Assembly: GCF_030538285.1 (NCBI RefSeq)
Contig: NZ_JAUNUG010000001.1
Coordinates: forward strand, 110,294-174,293
DNA length: 64,000 nucleotides
Source of the DNA: Corynebacterium sp.
GTDB taxonomy: Bacteria; Actinomycetota; Actinomycetes; Mycobacteriales; Mycobacteriaceae
Direction of reading: 5' to 3'
Shown here: in pieces, positions 43,446-56,026 of the stretch
Layout of the letters: each line of letters starts with the position of its first letter
How positions within the stretch are numbered: position 1 is the stretch's first letter
Position numbers and translations under genes: made by a program
The notes under the pieces: generated by a model
What the model saw: the letters and a program-made list of their open reading frames with translations, nothing else
Databases searched by the model: none
What the model was told of the DNA's origin: nothing

Positions 43446-44654
43446 GTGAACAGCGTTGCCGAGCGACTCTCCGACACCCCCGCCGTCCGTGACACGGTCC
43501 TAGGCGCCGCCCGCGCGGCCCGCGGCTTCGCACGTGGGGAATCGGAACTGGGCAGCGCCATGGCCCATGCGTGGATTTTCACCGGCCCGCCCGGCTCGGG
43601 CCGTTCCGTCGCCGCGCTTGCCTTCGCTGCCGCCCTGCAGTGCTCGGATCCGGATGAGATAGGTTGCGGCCGCTGTCAGCACTGCCGGGATGTTTTCCAC
43701 GACGCACACACCGATGTCCTCCACATCATCCCCGCCGGCCTGTCCATCGGCATCGAGGAAATGCGCGACATGCGCAGCGAAGCCTCCAAACTGCCGACGG
43801 TCGCCGACTGGCGCATCATCCTCATCGAGGACGCCGACCGCCTCACCGGTCCCGCCGCCGACGCCATCCTCAAAGTCGTCGAAGAACCACCCGCGCACAC
43901 CGTCATCCTCATGTGCGCTCCCTCCATCGATCCGGAGGATTTCTCCCCGACGCTGCGTTCACGGTGCCGTCATTTGTACGTGCCGTATCCATCCGTGGAC
44001 AAGATCGTTTCTTTGCTTATCGACGACACCGGCGCCTCCCCGGAAGATGCCCGCCTCGCGGCCATCGCCTCCGGGCGCCACATCGGACGTGCCCGCCGCC
44101 TGGTCAGTGACCCGGAGGCGCAGAAACGCCGCTCCGCTGCGCTCAACCTTGCGGAAATGGTCTTCCACGGCGACGAGGCCTTCAAATCCGCCACCGCCTT
44201 CCTTAAGAACGTCGACAAGCAGGTTAAGGACATGAGCGACGAGGAGGACGCCGCCGAGCTCGCAGAACTGGAACGCTCCCTGGGCAAAGGCGGGCGCGGC
44301 AAAGGCACCCAGAAAGCCATGGATGGATCCGCGGGAGCGCTGTCCGAGCTGGAGAAATCCCAGAAAACCCGCCGCAACCGCCGCAAACGCGACTTCATTG
44401 ATCTCGCCCTGGTGGACCTCACCGGCCTCTACCGTGACGCCCTCATGCTCTCCACCGGTGCAAACGTCGGACTGACGCACCCCGACTTCGAGGGCCTGGC
44501 CCGCGAACTCGCCGACAAAGTCAGCGAACCAGGCCTCGTCGAATGCCTCGACGCCGTCACCACCGCCCGCCAACACATCAGCGTCAACGTCACCCCCACC
44601 AACGCCCTCGACGGCATGCTCGGCCGCATCCGCCTCGCCAGCCAGGTCTCCTGA
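43446..44654 (+). CDS. holB: DNA polymerase III subunit delta-prime
   Basis: A 402-aa clamp-loader subunit. The P-loop is G-P-P-G-S-G-R-S, with Arg replacing Lys as in non-ATPase delta-prime subunits. The zinc site is C-(x)8-C-G-R-C-Q-H-C, and the S-R-C sensor motif is in L-R-S-R-C-R-H. A basic linker and C-terminal collar domain follow. The GTG at 43446 is preferred because TAGGGT lies seven bases upstream; an in-frame ATG at 43419 exists. A GCTTATCGACGAC motif lies at 44015. Confidence 0.92.
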   Translation: MNSVAERLSDTPAVRDTVLGAARAARGFARGESELGSAMAHAWIFTGPPGSGRSVAALAFAAALQCSDPDEIGCGRCQHCRDVFHDAHTDVLHIIPAGLSIGIEEMRDMRSEASKLPTVADWRIILIEDADRLTGPAADAILKVVEEPPAHTVILMCAPSIDPEDFSPTLRSRCRHLYVPYPSVDKIVSLLIDDTGASPEDARLAAIASGRHIGRARRLVSDPEAQKRRSAALNLAEMVFHGDEAFKSATAFLKNVDKQVKDMSDEEDAAELAELERSLGKGGRGKGTQKAMDGSAGALSELEKSQKTRRNRRKRDFIDLALVDLTGLYRDALMLSTGANVGLTHPDFEGLARELADKVSEPGLVECLDAVTTARQHISVNVTPTNALDGMLGRIRLASQVS

Positions 44655-44720
44655 CCTGTGATTTCTCCGCATGATCGCCGTGCGCTAGAATGACGCATCG
44701 GTGCTGTTTGCGCAGCCCAC

Positions 44721-44793
44721 GCCGCCTTAGCTCAGTCGGTAGAGCATCTCACTCGTAATGAGAAGGTCGCGAGTTCGATTCTCGCAGGCGGCT
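44721..44793 (+). tRNA. tRNA-Thr (anticodon CGT)
   Basis: A cloverleaf with acceptor GCCGCCT / AGGCGGC, D arm GCTCAGTCGGTAGAGC, anticodon stem TCTCA/TGAGA with loop CTCGTAA (anticodon CGT), and T arm GCGAGTTCGATTCTCGC. Discriminator T; CCA is not encoded. Confidence 0.95.
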
Positions 44794-44799
44794 CAATGA

Positions 44800-44832
44800 A
44801 ACCCCAGGTAGAACATGGTTCTGTCTGGGGTT
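44800..44832 (+). terminator. Terminator after tRNA-Thr
   Basis: Stem AACCCCAG / CTGGGGTT with inner AGAAC / GTTCT, seven bases after the tRNA, then CAGTGTTTCTG. Confidence 0.75.
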
Positions 44833-44849
44833 CAGTGTTTCTGTCCGCC

Positions 44850-44891
44850 GTCTGCCAAACGTCAGACACCCCCCTGCCTCTTAGGTCTGGG
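44850..44891 (+). repeat. Third copy of the AACGTCAGAC intergenic repeat
   Basis: CCAAACGTCAGACACCCC followed by CTTAGGTCTGG. It matches the minus-strand copy at 26769-26792 in 23 of 24 bases and shares CTTAGGT with the other copy at 26717-26744. Confidence 0.65.
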
Positions 44892-44961
44892 TGTTGATTT
44901 TTGTCTATCTGTGGTGGACTTTCGGCACCAATTTCTGATTGCTTCGCCTACTGTTCGTGTC

Positions 44962-45387
44962 ATGGAACACACCAACCGCCGTCCCTGTGAGCCCTTGCCC
45001 GTCCCGGCTGCGGAGCTCGTTGCGCGCGCCAATGCCCGCGTCCGCACGCTCGGTCTCGATGAGGCAAGAGAGCTTATCGACGATCCGAGCTATCTCTTCG
45101 TCGATATCCGCGACCCTCGTGAGTGGGAGGCGCACGGTATCATCCCCGGGGCTTACCGCGCGCCGCGAGGCATGCTGGAGTTCTGGGTAGACCCCGAGAG
45201 TCCGTACTTCAAGCCCGCGCTTGACGACGGCCGCACCCTCATTCTTTACTGCGGTTCCGCCTGGCGTTCCGCCCTTGCTGCCGCTGCCCTGCACGACATG
45301 GGTCGCACCGATGTCACCCACCTGGAGGGTGGGTTCAGCGCTTGGACAGCGGCCGGCTTGCCGTCGGAGAGCTACCCGGCCGGCTGA
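44962..45387 (+). CDS. Rhodanese-domain protein
   Basis: A 141-aa single-domain rhodanese. The domain contains L-F-V-D-I-R-D-P-R-E-W near 43-53, the active-site loop C-G-S-A-W-R-S with catalytic Cys, and G-G-F-S-A-W near the end. It would transfer sulfane sulfur or bind small anions. ATG 44962 lies seven bases after TACTGT. A GCTTATCGACGATC motif at 45072 is read L-I-D-D. It ends exactly where the convergent acyl-CoA ligase gene ends. Confidence 0.9.
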   Translation: MEHTNRRPCEPLPVPAAELVARANARVRTLGLDEARELIDDPSYLFVDIRDPREWEAHGIIPGAYRAPRGMLEFWVDPESPYFKPALDDGRTLILYCGSAWRSALAAAALHDMGRTDVTHLEGGFSAWTAAGLPSESYPAG

Positions 45388-47037
45388 CTATCCACCCAAT
45401 CCCGGGAGGAAGCGCGGCATGACCTTGCCCGTGGGGTTGCGGGGCAGTTCCTCCATGAAGTGGACGTCGCGGGGGATGGAGTGGTCTGCCAGGTTGTCGC
45501 GGACGAAGTCGCGGACGTCGTCCTCGGTGAGCGCTGCCCCGGCTGCGGAGTCGTCGCGGACGATCCAGGAGGCGACGCGGCGGAAGGTGTCCGGGTCTTC
45601 GACGCCGTGGGAGTAGACCTCACTGATGCCGGGCATGCCGTCGAGGACTTCGTCGACGGAGGCAGGGTGGACGTTTTCGCCGCCGACGATGATCATGTCG
45701 TCGATACGTCCGAGGACGCGGAGATGGCCGTCTTCGTCGAGGTAGCCGAGGTCGCCGATGCGCACCAGGCCTCCGCGCTGGTCGAGGGGGATGTCGGGGT
45801 TGGTGTAGCCCGTCAGCGTGGTGGAGTTGCGCAGGTGGATCTGGCCGACGGTGCCGGTGGGGACCTCGTCGCCGTTCTCGTCGAGGATCTTGAGGTTCGT
45901 GCCCAGTGCAACCTTGCCGGAGGTGGTGGGGTCGGCGGCGAGTTCCTCGGCGGAGGCGACGGAGGCGAGGGTGAGCTCGGTGGAGCCGTAGACGTTGCAC
46001 AGGATCGGGCCGAAACGCTCGATGGTGTGCTCGACGAGGGTCGGGGTCAGGGCGTGGCCGGAGGAGACGATGAACTCCAGCTGGGAGGTGTCGTATTTTT
46101 CGTTGTCCTTGACCTCGAGGATCTGCTTGAGGAAGATCGGGGAGGTGATCATGGCCTCTAGCTGGTGGTTGTCGATGTCGCGGAGGACCTGCTCGGCGTC
46201 GAAAATGCGGTGGCAGACGACGGTGGCGCGGGCCGCCAGCGCGATGTTGATCGCGCTCCAGCCCCAGGTGTGGAAGATGGAGGCGTGCATCTGGACGCGG
46301 ATGTTCGCCCGCCATGGCACCTTCTTGAGCATGCCGGCCAGGACGAGCGGCAGTTTCGGCTCGGGGCGCATGACGCCTTTGGGGATGCCGGTGGTGCCGG
46401 AGGACATGAGGACAATCGGGCCGTGCTTGGGCAGTGCGGGCAGGGAGATGTTCTCGGTCACCCAGGGGCGTTCGACGATGTCGCGGAGGGTGATGTGGTT
46501 GTCGTGCTCGCGGGTCTGGTGGCCGATGATCACGTGGACACCGAGCTTCTCGACGACGCCTTTGTCCAGGCGGTCGAGGAATTCATCGTCGATAACGAGG
46601 ACGTTGATGTCGTTTTCCTCGAGGCAGCCGGTGAGCTGCTCGGGGGAGGAGCCGACGTTGAGCAGGTAGATGCCGGCTCCGACGTAGCCTTTCGCGGCGA
46701 GGGGGTAGATGATGCCGCGGCCGTTGCGGGCCATGACGCCGAGGCGAATGTCGTCGAGGTCGAGGCCTGCGATGTGGCGGGCGAGGGTCTGGGAGTTCTC
46801 GCGGAGCTGGCGGTAGGTGATCTCGCCTTCGTCGTCGATGATGGCGACGCGGTGCGGGGTGGCCAGGTTGCCCTGCTCGACTTCGCGGGCGGTGGTGAAC
46901 CAGTAGCGGCCCAGTGCGGCTCCCTGGCCGGCGCCGCCGCGGGTGCTGAGGATGCCGGTGCGCAGCACGGCGGGGACAAATTCCCCGAGGGCGCGGGCGG
47001 TGATCGCGGTGTCGCGGAATCGGGATTCGAGGGACAC
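45388..47037 (-). CDS. Fatty-acyl-CoA/AMP ligase (FadD-like)
   Basis: A 549-aa AMP-forming ligase. The P-loop is M-S-S-G-T-T-G-I-P-K-G-V, the A5 motif is Y-G-S-T-E-L-T, A7/A8 regions read I-G-D-L-G-Y-L-D-E-D-G and G-R-I-D-D-M-I-I-V-G-G-E-N, and A10 ends N-P-T-G-K-V. It activates a fatty or mycolic-type acid as acyl-AMP or acyl-CoA. The GTG at 47037 is chosen because GAAGGAG precedes it by eight bases; the frame is open to 47208, with an ATG at 47073. Confidence 0.88.
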   Translation of the reverse strand: MSLESRFRDTAITARALGEFVPAVLRTGILSTRGGAGQGAALGRYWFTTAREVEQGNLATPHRVAIIDDEGEITYRQLRENSQTLARHIAGLDLDDIRLGVMARNGRGIIYPLAAKGYVGAGIYLLNVGSSPEQLTGCLEENDINVLVIDDEFLDRLDKGVVEKLGVHVIIGHQTREHDNHITLRDIVERPWVTENISLPALPKHGPIVLMSSGTTGIPKGVMRPEPKLPLVLAGMLKKVPWRANIRVQMHASIFHTWGWSAINIALAARATVVCHRIFDAEQVLRDIDNHQLEAMITSPIFLKQILEVKDNEKYDTSQLEFIVSSGHALTPTLVEHTIERFGPILCNVYGSTELTLASVASAEELAADPTTSGKVALGTNLKILDENGDEVPTGTVGQIHLRNSTTLTGYTNPDIPLDQRGGLVRIGDLGYLDEDGHLRVLGRIDDMIIVGGENVHPASVDEVLDGMPGISEVYSHGVEDPDTFRRVASWIVRDDSAAGAALTEDDVRDFVRDNLADHSIPRDVHFMEELPRNPTGKVMPRFLPGLGG

Positions 47038-47272
47038 GGTGGGGGCTCCTTCAACTGGGGTCTGTTCCACCATAGTTTCACACGGCAAAATAATTCGGGC
47101 TTTGGCGTGACGTTTTCCGTTTGGACGGCTAAGGTGTTCCGTGATCGTTCCGTGATCTACCAGAGTGGCTAGAGTGATTATTGTGACAAAAGTGGTCACC
47201 TGAGACAACTTGAGTCAAACTGGTGGAAGTTGTAGACACGAACCCGGCACCACAGGACCTCGAAGGACCCCC

Positions 47273-49863
<2,591 letters not shown>

Positions 49864-49864
49864 G

Positions 49865-49966
49865 CTAGATCGCCTGCCCCAGAAGGTAGCCGCCGAGGCC
49901 GGCGGTGAGCGTCGCAAAGCAGGCGAACACCCAGAACAACAGGGGCGGCCAGTCCTCGCCCGACAT
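49865..49966 (-). CDS. 33-aa membrane peptide between dsbA-like and ccdA-like genes
   Basis: A small ORF with ATG 49966 preceded by a good GGAGG site. The start overlaps the stop of the dsbA-like gene (TAATG), and the stop is one base before the ccdA-like start. The peptide begins M-S-G-E-D-W-P-P-L, followed by a single hydrophobic helix (L-L-F-W-V-F-A-C-F-A-T-L-T-A-G-L-G-G) with one Cys, and ends L-L-G-Q-A-I. The tight spacing and ribosome-binding site support expression. Possibly a small subunit of the thiol-redox system; no family recognised. Confidence 0.72.
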   Translation of the reverse strand: MSGEDWPPLLFWVFACFATLTAGLGGYLLGQAI

Positions 49967-50862
49967 TAAACCTCCGGGACGTTGACGTCGCCGCGGGCGA
50001 CCTTGGCCAGTTCCTCGGTGATGATCTGCTCAAAAACCTCCGTCGGCTGCGCACCGGAGATGTAGCTTTCACCGATGAAGAAGCTCGGGGTGCCGTTCAC
50101 GCCGATGGAGGCGCCGTACACCTTGGCCTCCTCGACGGCCGCGTCGAAGGTGCCGTCGGTGGCGTCGGCGCGGAAACGCTCCAGGTCCGGGACACCGGCC
50201 TCCCCGGCGTAGCGGACGAAGTCCTCGATGGTGTGATTCGGATGGCCCTGCGTCTGCGCAGTCGCGGTGAACAGGACCTTCTTGTACTCCTGGAACTTGC
50301 CCTGCGCGGCGGCGGCACGGCCGGCCTTCGCGGCGTCCTCGGCCATGGGGCCGTTGACAGGCATGTCGTTCCACTCGAAGCGGACCAGGCCGGCGTCGAC
50401 ATACGCGTCCATGAGCGCTGGCTCGGTGGTGTTGGCGAAGCGGGAGCAGAAGGGGCACTCGAAGTCGGAGAACTCGGAGATGACCACCGGGGCGTCGAGA
50501 GCGCCGACCGCGAAAGGATCATCCGCGTCGCGGCGGTGCACCTTGAGCACATCCTCGGCGGAGGTGATCTCCTCGCCGGGGCCGGTGATGGTGGCGTCGA
50601 AACGGCCGGCCGCATCCGCCTGCGGGCCCTTGTCTCGGGTCCCCGGGGTGACCTCGGCAGCGAGTCGGGCCAGCTCAGCCGGATCTTCCTGCGCTTCCGT
50701 CGTGGCCGGGGCCTCCTGGGTGACGGGCGCGGCGGCCGGAGTCGGCGCGGTCTGGCGGCCGACCAGGAAGCCGATGATCAGCGCCATCACGACGATGACG
50801 GCGACAAGCACCCACGCCAGGGCGGGGATCTTGGCCTGGGGGGCCGCGACAGAACTAGACAC
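49966..50862 (-). CDS. Membrane-anchored DsbA-like thiol oxidoreductase
   Basis: A 298-aa protein with an N-terminal helix (about 14-34), an Ala/Pro/Glu-rich linker, and a DsbA-type thioredoxin fold with active site F-E-C-P-F-C-S-R. The cis-Pro loop is G-V-N-G-T-P-S-F-F-I-G. It is the type of enzyme that introduces or isomerises disulfides in exported proteins. GTG 50862 is chosen for the GAGGAG six bases upstream; it overlaps the stop of the DUF2304 gene by one base. Confidence 0.9.
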   Translation of the reverse strand: MSSSVAAPQAKIPALAWVLVAVIVVMALIIGFLVGRQTAPTPAAAPVTQEAPATTEAQEDPAELARLAAEVTPGTRDKGPQADAAGRFDATITGPGEEITSAEDVLKVHRRDADDPFAVGALDAPVVISEFSDFECPFCSRFANTTEPALMDAYVDAGLVRFEWNDMPVNGPMAEDAAKAGRAAAAQGKFQEYKKVLFTATAQTQGHPNHTIEDFVRYAGEAGVPDLERFRADATDGTFDAAVEEAKVYGASIGVNGTPSFFIGESYISGAQPTEVFEQIITEELAKVARGDVNVPEV

Positions 50863-51212
50863 TATTTCTCCTCTGCAGGCAGCACCGGCGACTGTAGTGC
50901 CACGGCGCGTGCCAGTCGAGCGTAACGCAGTTCTTGTTCGCGGAAACGAATCCAGGTGGACATGGTGGTGAAGAGGAACGCGATGACCAGCAGATACAGC
51001 AGCAGGTCGGTGCCGCGGTCGACGCCGATCCAATTAGCCAGGACGGTGAGGTCATCCGGGCGCAGCACCGCCCACACAGCGGCGATGATGAACACCACAA
51101 AGCCGAGCTTCACGCCGGCCTTGGCGCGGGCCTTGCGGCGGTTGGTCAAAAAGTAGAATGCCAGCACCAGGGTGGCGGCCAGCAGCAGGAACTGAACGAT
51201 GGTCCCGATCAT
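50862..51212 (-). CDS. DUF2304 membrane protein
   Basis: A 116-aa protein with three transmembrane helices (about 3-22, 34-52 and 66-84) and a C-terminal R-F-R-E-Q-E-L-R-Y-A-R-L coiled tail. This is the DUF2304 pattern; such proteins sit beside GT2 glycosyltransferases and may help lipid-linked sugar transfer (compare Rv3632-Rv3631). It directly abuts the glycosyltransferase gene. Confidence 0.87.
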   Translation of the reverse strand: MIGTIVQFLLLAATLVLAFYFLTNRRKARAKAGVKLGFVVFIIAAVWAVLRPDDLTVLANWIGVDRGTDLLLYLLVIAFLFTTMSTWIRFREQELRYARLARAVALQSPVLPAEEK

Positions 51213-51926
51213 TTAGAGCCTCCTGGCCAGCAGTCCGTCGGCGAGGATGTTCACGCCGTTGATGAGCGACTGGCCCTTGCTCATCGAATATTCCGTGTAG
51301 AGGATGTCCACCGGTTCCTCCGCGACGCGCCACCCGCGGTCGGCGATCATAGTGACCAGTTCGGAGGCGTGTGACATGCCGTTCATGCGGATGTTCATCT
51401 CGTCCGCGACCTTCTTGTTGAACACGCGCAACCCATTGTGAGCATCGGATAGACCCAGTTGGCGGGTGGTGGGGGAGAGGAACACCACGGTCTTGAGCAC
51501 GAGCCGTTTAATCCACGGCACCTGGTCGTCCTCGGCGCGGGGGCGGCCGAAGCGGGTGCCCACGATGATGTCCACCGGCTCCTCCCGCAGCCGTGACACC
51601 ATGCGTACGACGTCTTTGACCTGGTGCTGCCCGTCGGCGTCGAAGGTGACGAAGTACTGCGCACCGGGCTGCGCACGCGCGTATTCGACACCGGTCTGGA
51701 TGCCGGCACCCTGGCCCAGGTTGACGGGGTGGTTGACCAGGTGGGCGCCGCCGGCGTGGATGCGGGCGGCAGAATCATCGGCGGAGCCGTCGTTGACGGC
51801 GACGATGTTGGGGAAGGTCTGCCGGGCGTTTTCGATGACCTCCTGGATGACCGGTCCCTCGTTGTAGCAGGGGATGATCAGCCAGGTGTCCGAAAAGTCG
51901 GGCTGGTCGAGGCGGATGGGTTCCAT
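51213..51926 (-). CDS. GT2 glycosyltransferase (dolichol-phosphate-mannose-synthase type)
   Basis: A 237-aa GT-A enzyme. I-I-P-C-Y-N-E-G is the nucleotide-sugar entry strand, A-V-N-D-G-S-A-D-D-S the phosphate-binding segment, F-D-A-D-G-Q-H the DxD-like metal site, and G-T-R-F a later family motif. It probably makes a polyprenyl-phosphate sugar. ATG 51926 is preferred to 51938 because the family-like sequence starts there. DUF2304 is immediately downstream. Confidence 0.87.
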   Translation of the reverse strand: MEPIRLDQPDFSDTWLIIPCYNEGPVIQEVIENARQTFPNIVAVNDGSADDSAARIHAGGAHLVNHPVNLGQGAGIQTGVEYARAQPGAQYFVTFDADGQHQVKDVVRMVSRLREEPVDIIVGTRFGRPRAEDDQVPWIKRLVLKTVVFLSPTTRQLGLSDAHNGLRVFNKKVADEMNIRMNGMSHASELVTMIADRGWRVAEEPVDILYTEYSMSKGQSLINGVNILADGLLARRL

Positions 51927-51956
51927 AATGCCCATCATGCTAACCCCTGGGGGCGG

Positions 51957-52772
51957 TTATCGGTGGAACAACCTCGCATAGGCCGCGGTGAGCAGGCCCG
52001 TTGGGAGAAGTCGGTAGGCGGTGCGTACCACCAGATTGAGCACCGCCCGGGGCCTGGAGACCAGACCATAGGCGACGAGGTTGCGCTGCATCTGCTTCTC
52101 CGCGGCGAACATGCCACGCCCGGTGCGTCGTTGGAACTGCTCCGGCGAGGTGCGGAAGTAGGTCAGCGGCTCGGGGAGGTTGTGGAAGCGGGCGCCGCTG
52201 GCCAGTAGGCGGGCATAAAGGTCGTAGTCCTCCATGTGGTGCACGGCCCGGTATCCGCCGGCGCGTTCCACTGCTTCTCGACGCACCATCACCGAAGGAT
52301 TGTTCACCGGCGAATTGATCTTGGCGTAGCGCGCGATCGCATCATGCGTTTCCGGCAGAGTCCGCACGGCGAGGACCTCGGTCGGGTTCTCCTGGAATTC
52401 CGCCAGCGCGGTGCCCAGGACGTCGGTGTCGGGGTGGGCCTCGAAAAACGCCAGCTGCCGGGCGAAACGTTCGGGGGCGGCGATGTCGTCGGCGTCGAGA
52501 CGCGCGACCAGCTCCGCATCAATCGTCGCCATGCCCGCCGCCGACGCCGGACCTGAGCCCTGGTTGCGTGCGAGCGTCACCGTCCGCGCCTTGTCATGCT
52601 TATCGACGAACCCGTCAATCACCGCCCGCAATTGCGGCCCCACCGGTCCGTCCTCAACGATGACGATCTCATCCGCCGGGTGGGTCTGCGCCGCCAGGGA
52701 ATCCAGGGCGGCACTGAGCTCTTCCGGCACAATCCGGTGGTAGACGGTGATCAGGGCGGCAAGTGTCGGCAT
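51957..52772 (-). CDS. GT2 glycosyltransferase (rhamnosyltransferase-like)
   Basis: A 271-aa GT-A glycosyltransferase. It has L-I-T-V-Y-H-R, E-I-V-I-V-E-D-G-P, A-R-L-D-A-D-D-I-A for metal binding, and H-M-E-D-Y-D-L for the catalytic-base region (E-D). It lies 11 bases after rmlA, so a dTDP-rhamnose donor is a reasonable but unproven guess. A TAGGAT element eight bases before the ATG could give an internal leaderless transcript. Confidence 0.86.
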   Translation of the reverse strand: MPTLAALITVYHRIVPEELSAALDSLAAQTHPADEIVIVEDGPVGPQLRAVIDGFVDKHDKARTVTLARNQGSGPASAAGMATIDAELVARLDADDIAAPERFARQLAFFEAHPDTDVLGTALAEFQENPTEVLAVRTLPETHDAIARYAKINSPVNNPSVMVRREAVERAGGYRAVHHMEDYDLYARLLASGARFHNLPEPLTYFRTSPEQFQRRTGRGMFAAEKQMQRNLVAYGLVSRPRAVLNLVVRTAYRLLPTGLLTAAYARLFHR

Positions 52773-52783
52773 GACGTCAGATC

Positions 52784-53650
52784 CTAGCCGTCCTGCGCGA
52801 CGGCCAGCAGGTACTCGCCGTAGCCGGACTTGAGCAGCGGCTGGGCCAGCCTCTCCAGGGCGGCGGCGTCGATGAAACCCTCCCGGTAGGCGGCGACCTC
52901 CGGCGAGCCGATCACCTGGCCGGTGCGTTTCTGGATCACCTCGACGTAGGAGGAGGCTTCGCTCATCGAGTCGAAGGTGCCGGTGTCAAGCCACACGTCG
53001 CCGCGCTGCAGACGCTGTACGTGCAGGTCACCGGCCTGCAGGTAGGCGTCGTTGACGGCGGTGATCTCCAACTCCCCGCGCTCACTGGGCCGGATGCCCT
53101 TCGCGATGTCCACCACCCGCCGGTCGTAGAAGTACAGGCCGACGACCGCGTAGTTCGACTTCGGGGTGTCCGGTTTCTCCTCGATGCTCAAGGCCCGTCC
53201 GTCCGCGGAGAACTCCACGACGCCGTAGCGCTCGGGGTCGGAGACCTCATAGGCGAAGACCGTGCCGCCTTCCGGGTGCCGGCAATCGGCTAGCGTGGTG
53301 GAGAAGTGGTAGCCGTCGAAAATGTTGTCACCCAGCGCCAGCGCCACGTCATCGTCGCCGATGAAGTCCTCGCCGATGAGAAAGGCCTGCGCCAGCCCAT
53401 CGGGGGAGGGCTGGTGGGCGTAGTCGATCATCAGCCCCCACTGGGAACCGTCGCCGAGGAGGCGTCGAAAAGCGGGCGAATCCTCCGGTGTCGTGATCAC
53501 CAGAATCTCCCGGATCCCTGCCTGGATGAGCGTGGACAGCGGGTAGTAGATCATCGGCTTGTCGTAGATCGGCATGAGCTGCTTCGAGATGCCCTGCGTG
53601 ATCGGATATAACCGGGTCCCGGAACCGCCAGCGAGGATGATGCCCTTCAT
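52784..53650 (-). CDS. rmlA: Glucose-1-phosphate thymidylyltransferase
   Basis: A 288-aa nucleotidyltransferase with the signature [12 protein letters not shown], catalytic-site [15 protein letters not shown] and E-E-K-P. It converts glucose-1-phosphate and dTTP to dTDP-glucose, the first step of dTDP-L-rhamnose synthesis for the arabinogalactan linker. ATG 53650 overlaps rmlCD by four bases and is the family start; ten upstream codons are open. Confidence 0.94.
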   Translation of the reverse strand: MKGIILAGGSGTRLYPITQGISKQLMPIYDKPMIYYPLSTLIQAGIREILVITTPEDSPAFRRLLGDGSQWGLMIDYAHQPSPDGLAQAFLIGEDFIGDDDVALALGDNIFDGYHFSTTLADCRHPEGGTVFAYEVSDPERYGVVEFSADGRALSIEEKPDTPKSNYAVVGLYFYDRRVVDIAKGIRPSERGELEITAVNDAYLQAGDLHVQRLQRGDVWLDTGTFDSMSEASSYVEVIQKRTGQVIGSPEVAAYREGFIDAAALERLAQPLLKSGYGEYLLAVAQDG

Positions 53651-54962
53651 AGCAGATACAGTGCCAGACTGGTGCGCCAATTCTGTGGCACGAAACCGCT
53701 TGCCTCGATCTTCGCCGTGCTCAGTGTGCTTATCGACGGCCGCGCCGCATGCGCCTTCCCTGCAAAGTACTGCTCGCTTGTCACCGGCTGCACCATGTTC
53801 GGATCGCGGTTCATTCCGGCGTAGACAGCCATCGCGAGCTCATCGAAACCGACCTCGTCTCCACCGCCCGTCAGGTGGTAGATCCCGTACTCCGGCTGCG
53901 CGGTGAGCAGATGGATGATGCCCTTAGCCAGCTCGGAAGCGAAGGTGGGGCGGCCCTTCTGGTCATGCACCACCTGCGGTCGGATGTCGCGTTCCGCTAG
54001 GCCACGCATGGTGTCGACGAAGTTCTTCCCCTCGCCCACCACCCAGCTGGTGCGCAGAATGTAGTGGCGCGGGGTAGTGCTCACGGCCGCCTCACCTGCT
54101 GCTTTCGATGCCCCGTAGACGTTCAGCGGGGCTACCGGTTCGTCCTCTGTATACGGGCGATCTGTGATGCCGTCGAAAACATAGTCAGTAGACAGGTGGA
54201 CGAGAGTGAGATTGTTCTCCGCCGCGATCCGCGCCAGCCGCGCCGGGCCCTGGGCGTTGACGGCCCAGGCCTTATCCGGCTCCTGCTCCGCCTGATCGAC
54301 GGCGGTATACGCCGCACAGTTGATGATCGCCGAGTACTGCCGCCAGTTTCGGGCCGGCGGATCAGTGATGTCGAACTCCTCATGGGTGAGGAACTCGGCG
54401 TCGATAAGCACCTTCCGCAAGGCACGACCAACCTGGCCACTCGCGCCGGTGACCAGCACCTTCCGTGGCTTGACGGACTCCAGCTCGCGCGTGAGCTCCC
54501 GGTCCTTCGCCGACAGATTGCGGGGCGTCAGCGGCCAGTCGATGAGCTCATGCGAGACGTTGACGTAGGCGGCGTCCGGGGACCAGTGGTCGTTAACCAG
54601 GTAGAGATACGTGGTGGCATCCTCGAGCACCTGGTAGCCGTTGGCCACCCCGCGAGGCACGAACACCGCGGTGCCCGGGCCGATCTCCACAGTCTGCGTC
54701 TGGCCATAAGTAGGGGAGCCTTTCCGCAGGTCACACCACCCGCCCTGCACCCGACCGGTGCCCACGGTGACGAGCTTGTCCCACGGTTCCGCGTGCAACC
54801 CGCGGGTCGTGCCCTGCTCGGCGTTGAACGCGACATTCGACTGGACCGGGCGGAAGTCCGGCAGTCCCTCCTGCGTCATCCGGGCACGATTCCAGGCCTC
54901 CTTGAACCAACCACGCTCATCCTCGTGGACCCGCAGGTCCAGTACCAGTAGTCCCTCGATCA

Positions 54963-54963
<1 letters not shown>
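53647..54963 (-). CDS. rmlCD: Fused dTDP-4-dehydrorhamnose 3,5-epimerase/reductase
   Basis: A 438-aa bifunctional protein. The N-terminal RmlC cupin (about 1-165) has Q-S-N...G-T-T-R-G-L-H with the catalytic His. The C-terminal RmlD SDR (about 175-438) has G-A-S-G-Q-V-G for NADPH and S-T-D-Y-V-F...Y-G-A-S-K. The fusion is characteristic of corynebacteria. ATG 54963 shares its last base with the rmlB stop (TAATG). The dispersed motif occurs twice, at 53728 (read S-I-S) and 54400 (read L-I-D-A). Confidence 0.94.
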
Positions 54964-55973
<1,010 letters not shown>

Positions 55974-56026
55974 CTATACGTGCGGGCGTGGGAACCTTTC
56001 GGCCCGCGGCTGAGTCTAAGTGGAGT

